From contig NZ_JBCDMV010000008.1 of the NCBI RefSeq assembly GCF_038433135.1, positions 62,001 to 126,000 of the forward strand: a stretch of DNA of 64,000 bases, read 5' to 3'. Made by a program: the position numbers and the translations under genes. The notes beneath the pieces were generated by a model. That model saw only the letters and a list, made by a program, of their open reading frames with translations. It searched no databases and was not told the DNA's origin. This document shows positions 19,161 through 26,062 of this stretch, one piece after another. Numbering within the stretch: the first letter of the stretch is position 1; every line of letters begins with the position of its first letter. This DNA is from Luteococcus sp038433135 (GTDB lineage Bacteria; Actinomycetota; Actinomycetes; Propionibacteriales; Propionibacteriaceae).

Positions 19161-19562
19161 TCAGTCGGGCAGCAGGGAGTACTTCGGGTTGTAGATCGTC
19201 GGGCGCCCGTCGTAGAGGGTGATCACACCCTGCACCTCCAGCCGTCGGCCCGCCTCGATGCCGCGCACCACGCGGCGACCCATCCAGATCAGCGTGACCT
19301 CCCCGCTGCCATCGGAGAGCACGGCCTCCAGCCAGCGGTTCACCCCGCGAGGGTTGAGCGTGACCATGTGCACGGTGCCGCGCAGCTTCACCGGCCGGCG
19401 CAGCGCCGCCTCCCCGATCGCCTGACAGCCGGCGGCGGTCGACTCGGTGCGCATCGACTCGTCGCGCAATGCCGTCTCGGAGGTGGTCAGCCGACGCAAG
19501 ACCCGGCCGAGCACTCCCCCACGGGAGCGTCCGGCCGGGCTCTGGGTGACGATGGGCGTCAT
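19161..19562 (-). CDS. OB-fold nucleic-acid-binding protein
   Basis: The 133-aa protein has an OB-fold from about residue 50 (RPVKLRGTVHMVTLNPRG, then WLEAVLSDGSGEVTLIWMGR and LEVQGVITLYDGRPTIYNP). Such domains bind single-stranded nucleic acid. The mycobacterial counterpart sits in the same order with DUF3710 and dut. The ATG at 19562 overlaps the DUF3710 stop; a GTG three bases upstream would also work. Its exact role is unknown. Confidence 0.85.
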   Translation of the reverse strand: MTPIVTQSPAGRSRGGVLGRVLRRLTTSETALRDESMRTESTAAGCQAIGEAALRRPVKLRGTVHMVTLNPRGVNRWLEAVLSDGSGEVTLIWMGRRVVRGIEAGRRLEVQGVITLYDGRPTIYNPKYSLLPD

Positions 19563-20332
19563 CACTCGGTGACGGGCGGCTGACCCTCGCCGACAGTCCG
19601 CTGCGCTTCCTGGATCTCCTCGGGAGCATCGGCCAGCAACTCGGCGGGGATGGTCATCGGGATCAGATCACCGGGAACCCGCGGGCTGTCGTCGCGACGC
19701 ACCACCAGGTTGCAGAAGAACTCGTACAGCACGGCGCTGGGGCCGTCGACGCCCTCGGTCATGCCCGCCTCGCCCATCAGGACGCCGCGCAGCAGCCACC
19801 GCGGGCCCTGCGCGAACCAGGTGCGGGAGACGTGGTACATCGTCTCGCCCTCGTCATTCTGCAGCGGGATCACCCGACGGATCTCGGTGCCGAAGGGGCC
19901 CTCGGCCAGCTGGACGTCGCCACCCTGCTGGCTGGTGACCTCAACCATGTCCCGACGGATGTCTGCGGCCATGGAGGTGACGGCGGGGGCACCGAAGACG
20001 GCGACCTCAAGGGCCGATTCGCCGTGCATGACCAGCGCCGCCTGCACCTGCTGGGTCTCCTCGTCGACCTGCAGCTGCAGGTTCATCTCGTCGAAGGGGG
20101 TCATGATCAGGCTGCCGAAGTCCAGTCGCTCGACCTCGTCGGCGTCCAGATCCACCTCGTCGAAGTCGAAGGGGCCGTCCTCGCGCCAGTCCTTCTTCTC
20201 GTCCAGTTCGGCCCAGCGCGGGTCGTCGGGATTGACGACCTCCAGCTGCTCGTCGGCCAGCTGTTCGTCGGCTCCGGGCTCGGTGGCCGCGACGTTCAGC
20301 TCGGTCTGGTTCACCGCGTCGTTCTCACTCAC
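19562..20332 (-). CDS. DUF3710 family protein
   Basis: This roughly 256-aa soluble protein belongs to the actinobacterial DUF3710 family of unknown function. The N-terminal 75 residues are highly acidic, with many Asp and Glu (GPFDFDEVDLDADEVERLDF). The core shows AALVMHGESALEVAVFGAP and VSRTWFAQGPRWLLRGVL. GTG at 20332 is chosen because GGAGGG lies 9 bp upstream. It is in the dut to OB-fold gene string and overlaps the OB-fold gene start. Confidence 0.88.
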   Translation of the reverse strand: MSENDAVNQTELNVAATEPGADEQLADEQLEVVNPDDPRWAELDEKKDWREDGPFDFDEVDLDADEVERLDFGSLIMTPFDEMNLQLQVDEETQQVQAALVMHGESALEVAVFGAPAVTSMAADIRRDMVEVTSQQGGDVQLAEGPFGTEIRRVIPLQNDEGETMYHVSRTWFAQGPRWLLRGVLMGEAGMTEGVDGPSAVLYEFFCNLVVRRDDSPRVPGDLIPMTIPAELLADAPEEIQEAQRTVGEGQPPVTE

Positions 20333-20388
20333 GTGAAATGTCCCTCCAGCAGGCCGCGCCGGCTCTCGTCGCGGCAACGTCTGCGATC

Positions 20389-20853
20389 CTATCCTGCCTG
20401 CCAGTCAGCGACACCGCCGCTGGAACCGTGGCCGCCCTCACCCCGCTCGGTGGCGTCCAGCCCGTCCACCTCCACCAGCCTCGGCAGGGCGACGGACTGC
20501 ACCAGCAGCTGGGCGATCCGGTCGCCCCGGCGCAGTGTGATCGGCGTGCTGGCGTCGGTGTTCAGCAGGCAGATCTTGACTTCACCCCGATAGCCGGCGT
20601 CGATGGTGCCGGGGGCGTTGACGATGGTCAGGCCGCTGCGGGCGGCCAGACCGGAGCGGGGGTGCACCAGCCCGACGTACCCGGCGGGGATGGCGACGGC
20701 GATCCCGGTGCCTACCAGGGCGCGCTCGCCCGGTTGCAGCGTGAGGTCGGTGCTGGTCATCAGGTCTATCCCCGCATCATCGGGGTGTGCACGGCGGGGC
20801 ACCGGCAGATCCGGATCCAGCCGCTTGACCCGCAGTTCGGTGGGTTCGGTCAC
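20389..20853 (-). CDS. dut: Deoxyuridine 5'-triphosphate nucleotidohydrolase (dUTPase)
   Basis: Dut hydrolyses dUTP to dUMP and pyrophosphate, keeping uracil out of DNA and supplying dTMP synthesis. The 154-aa protein has all five motifs of the trimeric family: DDAGIDLMT (1), HPRSGLAARSGL (2), NAPGTIDAGYRGE (3), RGDRIAQLLV (4) and the C-terminal ERGEGGHGSSG (5). The GTG start at 20853 overlaps the stop of the DUF3093 gene, indicating coupling. Confidence 0.97.
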   Translation of the reverse strand: MTEPTELRVKRLDPDLPVPRRAHPDDAGIDLMTSTDLTLQPGERALVGTGIAVAIPAGYVGLVHPRSGLAARSGLTIVNAPGTIDAGYRGEVKICLLNTDASTPITLRRGDRIAQLLVQSVALPRLVEVDGLDATERGEGGHGSSGGVADWQAG

Positions 20854-21329
20854 GATGCCGCGGCCAGGTGTTCACGGGCGACGGCAGCCAGCCGCTCCGG
20901 GTGCCGGGCGCTGACCAGCCAGAAGGGGTGCGGATCGGCCGGATCGTCCAGCACCACCCGGACGGCACCTTTGACATAGGGGCGGGTCAGGAACCAGCCG
21001 GAGGCCAGGGAACCCGGGCCCAGCGATTCCTTGACCTGCTTGGCGTCCAATACCTCGACGTCGGCCACCCATGGCCATTCGACGTGCGCGCGGCCAGCCC
21101 GCAGGCCGGTCGCGTCGGCGCCGACCACGACGTGACCATGGGACCAGAAGGCCAGACCGATCGCCACCAGGCACAGGACCGCCACCGCGGCCCCGAACTG
21201 CAGGTTCAGGTAGGCGCCGACCGCGATCACCAGCGTGCTGGCGAAGCCGACGGTGAGCAGCCACCAGCTGATCGGAATGGTCAGCCGCTCGCGGAAACTG
21301 GCGGAGGGGTTCTGGTCGGCCTTCGGCAT
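20850..21329 (-). CDS. DUF3093 membrane protein
   Basis: This 159-aa protein has two hydrophobic segments near the N-terminus (ISWWLLTVGFASTLVIAVGA and FGAAVAVLCLVAIGLAFW) and a soluble remainder. The C-terminal part contains GWFLTRPYVKGAVRVVLDDP. This is the actinobacterial DUF3093 family, function unknown, habitually next to dut. The ATG at 21329 (MPKADQNPS) is preferred over upstream in-frame starts because it matches the family. In mycobacteria the gene is on the opposite strand from dut; here it leads the dut operon. Confidence 0.85.
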   Translation of the reverse strand: MPKADQNPSASFRERLTIPISWWLLTVGFASTLVIAVGAYLNLQFGAAVAVLCLVAIGLAFWSHGHVVVGADATGLRAGRAHVEWPWVADVEVLDAKQVKESLGPGSLASGWFLTRPYVKGAVRVVLDDPADPHPFWLVSARHPERLAAVAREHLAAAS

Positions 21330-21475
21330 GCCGCCCAACCTACCGTCGCACTGCGCCAAGGGCGAAAGTTGGTCCCACCCGGGCCGATCTGTTCCCCGGG
21401 TTGCCTACCATGGGTGTCGAAGCACATCACATGTGCACCCGGATGTGCACCGCCCCATCACCGTGAGGAGACCCC

Positions 21476-21772
21476 ATGGCCACCACGAGCCAGAACATTG
21501 GTTTCAAGATCTATGCCGGCGTGTTGGGCGCTGTCACCACGATCGTCGCCCAGAAGCTGGTCAGCACGGCGTGGAAGATCGCCACCGGCGACACCCCGCC
21601 CGACCCCAATGATCCCGACGTCCCCCCGACCCAGGCCGCGATCTGGGCCCTGGCCAGCGGCCTGGGGCTGGGCGTCAGCCAGCTGGCGATGAACCGCTTC
21701 GTCGGCCGTCGCTTCGAGGAAGTCACCGGCGAGCACCTGGACACCTCCAAGAATGTGAAGATCAAGATCTGA
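21476..21772 (+). CDS. DUF4235 membrane protein
   Basis: This small 98-aa protein has a hydrophobic helix at about residues 8-30 and a second at about 55-75 (AAIWALASGLGLGVSQLAMN), with a Pro/Asp-rich loop between. The family DUF4235 is common in actinobacteria and uncharacterised. GAGGAGACCCC precedes the ATG. Upstream (21428-21452) the words ATGTGCACCCGG and ATGTGCACC form a direct repeat that could be regulatory. Confidence 0.85.
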   Translation: MATTSQNIGFKIYAGVLGAVTTIVAQKLVSTAWKIATGDTPPDPNDPDVPPTQAAIWALASGLGLGVSQLAMNRFVGRRFEEVTGEHLDTSKNVKIKI

Positions 21773-21780
21773 CGACACGA

Positions 21781-21816
21781 CGAAGGGGCCGCATCCATCC
21801 GGATGCGGCCCCTTCG
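21781..21816. terminator. Bidirectional terminator, perfect 16-bp stem
   Basis: CGAAGGGGCCGCATCC pairs perfectly with GGATGCGGCCCCTTCG around the loop ATCC. It lies between the convergent DUF4235 and DUF4193 genes, 8 bp after one stop and 18 bp before the other. Confidence 0.9.
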
Positions 21817-21834
21817 CTGTGTCCTCAGGTGCGC

Positions 21835-22131
21835 TCAGACGCAGTCGACGCAGTAGTCGATCCCCTTGCGGGTCTCCGCGCGCTGGCTGGCGGCCTTCAC
21901 CAGGAAGCAGGAGCCGCAGGTGAACTCGTCGGCCTGGCGAGGCAGGACGCGCACGGTCAGCTCCTCGTGCGACAGGTCGGCGCCGGGCAGCTCGAAGGCT
22001 TCGGCGGCCTCCACCTCGTCCTCGTCGACCTTGCCGGAGTTCTTGTCATTGCGACGGGTCTTGAGCTCCTCGATGGAGTCTTCGCTCATTTCCTCGTCGG
22101 TCTTGCGAGGAGCGTCGTAGTCGGTCGCCAT
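21835..22131 (-). CDS. DUF4193 family protein with zinc-ribbon-like Cys pairs
   Basis: The 98-aa protein is acidic at the N-terminus (MATDYDAPRKTDEEMSED) and ends in a C-x2-C ... C-x2-C arrangement (FTCGSCFLVKAASQRA, then YCVDCV), typical of a zinc-binding module. DUF4193 is near-universal in actinobacteria and unstudied; in M. tuberculosis it also lies near dut. The ATG at 22131 follows AAGGAAGAG. The 250 bp upstream (22132-22381) contains no gene; it has a tandem repeat of a CCGGGT...CGGGTC word near 22150-22195 and a CACATGTG palindrome near 22284. Confidence 0.9.
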   Translation of the reverse strand: MATDYDAPRKTDEEMSEDSIEELKTRRNDKNSGKVDEDEVEAAEAFELPGADLSHEELTVRVLPRQADEFTCGSCFLVKAASQRAETRKGIDYCVDCV

Positions 22132-22381
22132 CTCTTCCTTCCCTGTCGTTCCGGGTTTGGCCCTCGCGGGTCGTTCCGGGTGGACCCTCACGGGTCTTGC
22201 CTTGTCCCCGGTGTGCCCCCAGAACGCCACCGGGGCGCGGATTTGTTCCCGGCCCGGGCGCCGTGGGTGCTCAACGGCAGGCACATGTGTATCACACCCG
22301 CCGAAGTCGCGCGCCAATTGGGTGGCCCCTGTCCTACCCGATGGTCGGTTTCCTTTGCCCGTGGACGCTCCGACAGGGGGT

Positions 22382-24469
22382 TCAGAGCCGACCGGGGCGT
22401 TGCCAGGGCGTGCCATCCAGATGGTGCGCCAGGAAGGCCCGCACGGTCTGGTACCAGACCATCGCATGCTGCGGGGTGAGCACCCAGTGGTTCTCGTCGG
22501 GGAAGTACAGGAATTTGTGCGGGAGCTCCGCCTCCGGGCCGTCGTGGTTGCTGACCAGCGCCCACCACAGCGCGAGGCCCTCGCCGATCGGCACTCGATA
22601 GTCCTTGTCACCGTGGATCACCAACATGGGGGTGGTGATCTGGTCGGCGGCGTGGTGTGGGGAGTTGGCGCGCATCATCTCCGGCGACATCTCCCGATCC
22701 CAGAACCACGGGGCGTCGGTGGTGGTGCCGAAGGTCTCCAGGTTCCAGAGGCTGGCGTGGCTGACGATGCACCGGAAACGGTCGGTGTGCCCGGCCATCC
22801 AGTTGGCCATGTAGCCGCCGAAGGAACCGCCCATCATGGCGGTGCGGCTCTGGTCGATGTCCTCCCGCGCCTCGACGGCGTCGGTGATCGCCAGGCTGTC
22901 GGTGTACGGCTCGGCGCCCCACCGGCCCCAGCCACGCTGGATGAAGTCCCGGCCATAGCCGGTGCTCAGGGCCGGATCGGGCAACAGCACGGCACGACCG
23001 CGGCTGACCAGCAACCAGGGGCACCAGCGCCAGCTCCAGGCATTCCACGAGTTCAACGGCCCGCCATGCACCCACAGCACCAGTGGCGCCGGCTGCTCGG
23101 CACAGGCACCGTCGGGCAGGATCAGCCAGCCGGGGATCCGGGCGCCGTCGTCGGCGGTGGTCTCCACCCGCTCCAGTCGTCCCGGCAACCGCAGATCAGG
23201 CACCGTGCTGTGCAGCACGGTGCTGTCCCCGCTCCGCGGATCGATCCGGACCAGGGTGGGCGGCTCGTTCCAGGCGGCGCGCAGCGCGTACAGCGCGGAG
23301 CCGTCCGGGGCGACCCGGACGGCGCTGTGCGCGCCGGGGCCGGTGAGTCGCCGGACCTGCCCGGTCGCCAGGTCGACGGCGAAAACCGGGCCGGCGCCGT
23401 CCTCGTCGGCGGTGACATAGAGCGTGGCCTTGTCCGGGCTGAAGGCCACCGGGCTGCCCCAACGAGGCCAGTCGGCGGCCAGGTCGTGGTGTTCGCCGGT
23501 GGTCAGGTCCACCAGGTGCAGGTGCACGTGCGGCGCCTCCTGCGGACTGCCGGGCACACTGCGGACACAGGCCAGCAGGCTGCCGTCATCGCTGATCACG
23601 GGCTGGTGGAAGTCATCGCCCTCGGCGGCGACGACGTCGGTCAGCTCGCCCGAATCGACGTCGATCCGGACCAGCTTGGTTCGTCGCTGGCCGCGCGGGA
23701 GCCGATCGGTCCAGCTGCCCACCAGGAAACTGCCATCCGCGGACAGGACGGCGTCGTCGGCCAATTGCCGGCCAAGGTCACCCGCGACCGCCCGCAGATC
23801 CTTCGAGCCCAGTACGAGATCGCTCCCGGTGGGCAACTCGGCGGTCAGGAAACGGACGGTGTCGCTGGTCAGGTCCTGATCCCAGTAGCGCACCCCGCCG
23901 CCCTCGTGCAGGATCGCGTGCACCTCGGTCCTGCCGCGGCTCACCCTCAGTTCGCGATCGGCGTCGGCTTCCAGGCCCGCCCGCATCCCGACGGTGCAGA
24001 CCAGTCGGCGGCCGCGGCGGGCGGCCTGCACCCGTCGCCAGCCACCCTCCCGTCGGGCCAGCACGTGAGCCTCGCCCCCGAGCGCCGGCAGGCACCACAG
24101 CGCCTTGTCCCGTTCGCCGGGCTGGTCGGCGTCCTGCGAGCCGGGTTTGGGCAGCTGACGGTCCGAGGTGAACACGACGGAGCCGTCGGGCAGGATGGCC
24201 GCCGCCGATTCCCCCTCCACCCCGCGGGTCAACCGGTGCGGCGCCCGCTCACCGTGGGGGTCGATCCGCCACAGCGCGGTGACATAGCCGGTGCGGTCCG
24301 GGTTGATGGTCTGGATCCCGGCCAGCAGCCAACTGCCATCGGGCGCCACCTCCAGGCTGTTCAGCCGGGGTTGCTCCACGTAGCGTTCCAGGTCTTCCCA
24401 TGGCGATGCCGTGGTCGACGCCTCCGGGGTGGCTTCCGGCTGGGCGTCGGGTTGGGTATCACTGGTCAC
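22382..24469 (-). CDS. S9 family prolyl oligopeptidase-type serine peptidase
   Basis: The 695-aa cytoplasmic-type protein has a beta-propeller region (about residues 20-420, with TolB-like repeats such as SPDKATLYVTADEDG) and an alpha/beta-hydrolase catalytic domain. The nucleophile is in MMGGSFGGYMANWMAG, the acid in VIHGDKDYRVP and the His in FPDENHWV, the triad of acylaminoacyl-peptidase/dipeptidyl-peptidase-like enzymes. No secretion signal is visible. GTG at 24469 is chosen because GGAGGA lies 8 bp upstream. A second S9 peptidase occurs at 35.6 kb. Confidence 0.92.
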   Translation of the reverse strand: MTSDTQPDAQPEATPEASTTASPWEDLERYVEQPRLNSLEVAPDGSWLLAGIQTINPDRTGYVTALWRIDPHGERAPHRLTRGVEGESAAAILPDGSVVFTSDRQLPKPGSQDADQPGERDKALWCLPALGGEAHVLARREGGWRRVQAARRGRRLVCTVGMRAGLEADADRELRVSRGRTEVHAILHEGGGVRYWDQDLTSDTVRFLTAELPTGSDLVLGSKDLRAVAGDLGRQLADDAVLSADGSFLVGSWTDRLPRGQRRTKLVRIDVDSGELTDVVAAEGDDFHQPVISDDGSLLACVRSVPGSPQEAPHVHLHLVDLTTGEHHDLAADWPRWGSPVAFSPDKATLYVTADEDGAGPVFAVDLATGQVRRLTGPGAHSAVRVAPDGSALYALRAAWNEPPTLVRIDPRSGDSTVLHSTVPDLRLPGRLERVETTADDGARIPGWLILPDGACAEQPAPLVLWVHGGPLNSWNAWSWRWCPWLLVSRGRAVLLPDPALSTGYGRDFIQRGWGRWGAEPYTDSLAITDAVEAREDIDQSRTAMMGGSFGGYMANWMAGHTDRFRCIVSHASLWNLETFGTTTDAPWFWDREMSPEMMRANSPHHAADQITTPMLVIHGDKDYRVPIGEGLALWWALVSNHDGPEAELPHKFLYFPDENHWVLTPQHAMVWYQTVRAFLAHHLDGTPWQRPGRL

Positions 24470-24539
24470 GATGGGTCCTCCGATGCTGGTCGGACCCACT
24501 GGCCGTGGGCCTGTTCCCAACCTATTCGCCGAAGCCGGA

Positions 24540-25613
24540 TCAGTCGATGGCTGGGGTGTTTGGTGCGCCCAGGTTGGGGCAACATCCCGCACCACCACAG
24601 CCCAGGTCGCACGGCAGGTCGCCGTCGGCGGTTTCCCGTGCTTGAGCGGCCCGGTCCAGCAGCCGATCGGCCAGTGTCGCGACGAAGGCCGGGGAGACAC
24701 CCGCGGTGGCGGCCCGCACCATCTGGATTCCCAGCTTGTCGCAGGTCTCGCGAGCCTGGGTGTCCAGGTCGTAGATCACCTCCATGTGGTCGGAGATGAA
24801 GCCGATCGGGGCCAGCACGACCCGATCGATTCCCTGGGCGTGCAGCGCTTCCAGATGGTCGTTCACGTCGGGCTCCAGCCAGGGCTGGCCCGGACGCCCG
24901 GAACGGGAGCAGAAGACCAGATCGTGTTCGCCGTCGATCCCCTGCTCGGCGAAGACCCGCTCCGCCAGCTCCCGATGCCAGCGGGTGTAGGCGCCCCGGC
25001 CACCGGTTCCCTCGCCGTCGACGCCGGAATTGGCATCCATGTCGGTCGGAATGGAATGGGTGACGAAGACCACCCGGGCGCCCGGCAGCTCGGTCAGCGC
25101 GGTGCGCAGCGCTTCGGCATTTGCCTGGACGAAACCCTCGTCCAGGCCGTAGTTGCCGATCCGCTCCACCCGAAGATCGTCGCCGTGCTCGGCCAGCGCG
25201 GGGGCCAGCGCCTCACGGTAGGAACGGCAGCCGGCATAGGAGGGGAAGGCGCTGGTGGTGAGCATCAAGACCCGACGGTGACCGTCGGCCTTCAGCTGCT
25301 GCACGGCCTCGGCGATGAAGGGATGCCAATTGCGATTGCCCCAGTAGATCGGCAGCTGCACGCCGCGGGTGACCAACTCCTGCTCCAGCGCCGCCATGAG
25401 CGCCTTGTTCTGGTCATTGATTGGGCTCTTGCCACCAAACAGGAAGTAGTGCTCCCCCACCGTCGCCAGCCGGGAGCGCGGGATGCCGGAGCCGGCGGTG
25501 ACCACCTCCAGAAAGTCCACCACCTCGTCGGGCTTCTCCGGCCCCCCGAAGGACACCAACAGGATGGCGTCGTAGGGGGCCAGGGACGGGGCTTCGGTGG
25601 TGCGTGAGGTCAT
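24540..25613 (-). CDS. hemH: Ferrochelatase (coproporphyrin ferrochelatase, CpfC type)
   Basis: HemH inserts Fe2+ into the porphyrin; in Gram-positive bacteria the substrate is coproporphyrin III, which fits with hemQ in this window. The 357-aa protein has LLVSFGGPEKPDEVVDFL, MLTTSAFPSYAGCRSYREAL and VFVTHSIPTDMD, with the active-site His in THSIP. The C-terminus is Cys-rich (CDLGCGGAGCCPN) and, with the internal Cys in SYAGCRSY, provides ligands for the [2Fe-2S] cluster known from actinobacterial ferrochelatases. The ATG at 25613 follows GGAAGGA. Confidence 0.95.
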   Translation of the reverse strand: MTSRTTEAPSLAPYDAILLVSFGGPEKPDEVVDFLEVVTAGSGIPRSRLATVGEHYFLFGGKSPINDQNKALMAALEQELVTRGVQLPIYWGNRNWHPFIAEAVQQLKADGHRRVLMLTTSAFPSYAGCRSYREALAPALAEHGDDLRVERIGNYGLDEGFVQANAEALRTALTELPGARVVFVTHSIPTDMDANSGVDGEGTGGRGAYTRWHRELAERVFAEQGIDGEHDLVFCSRSGRPGQPWLEPDVNDHLEALHAQGIDRVVLAPIGFISDHMEVIYDLDTQARETCDKLGIQMVRAATAGVSPAFVATLADRLLDRAAQARETADGDLPCDLGCGGAGCCPNLGAPNTPAID

Positions 25614-25703
25614 GGGCTGATCCTTCCAGACCCGCCACCGGTTGCCCAACCAGCCACCGGACCCGTCAGCCGAGCCCCTCTGCTGGCCGAGTCCTTCCGG
25701 TCT

Positions 25704-25780
25704 GTGACACAAACCGCATTCTGGTTCGAGGCCGGTGCCACCATGACATCGGGTGCCACTCAGAATGTGGTTTGTGGCGC
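25704..25780. repeat. Inverted repeat between divergent hemH and sepH
   Basis: GTGACACAAACCGCATTCTG (25704-25723) and CAGAATGTGGTTTGTGGCGC (25761-25780) are inverted copies matching at 17 of 20 positions, 37 bp apart. A third, weaker copy (CAGAATTGTGGTTGCGTGCC) lies at 25943-25962. The 449 bp between the two genes hold no convincing coding region. The arms could be operators, one for each divergent gene, or the ends of a small mobile repeat. Confidence 0.6.
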
Positions 25781-26062
25781 AAACCTGGCGGTCTGACCTC
25801 ATTGATGGGCAGGTGGGGCCGCTGCACGGCGGTTCTGAACCACAGGTGAGCCTCCCGATACCCCTCTCCGCAGGGTCTCTCCGCAGGGTGCGCCGCGGGC
25901 TTGCGGGGCATCATCGCTTGCGGCACGGTAGGTTGGGCAACGCAGAATTGTGGTTGCGTGCCCTGCAGCCTGTGCCCCCGGCGCGCCGCAACCCCGAGAA
26001 CTGCACCAGCTTCACCTGACAGCTCAACCTATGGCAGCCGTTCCACCAGCCCTGGAGATGAC

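Noticed and set aside
22157..24799. Long plus-strand open frame opposite the S9 peptidase
   Set aside because: It is an antisense shadow; the peptidase triad and propeller are intact on the other strand.
25666..26019. Small open frames in the hemH-sepH gap
   Set aside because: They have no ribosome binding sites or domain-like sequence and overlap the inverted repeats.
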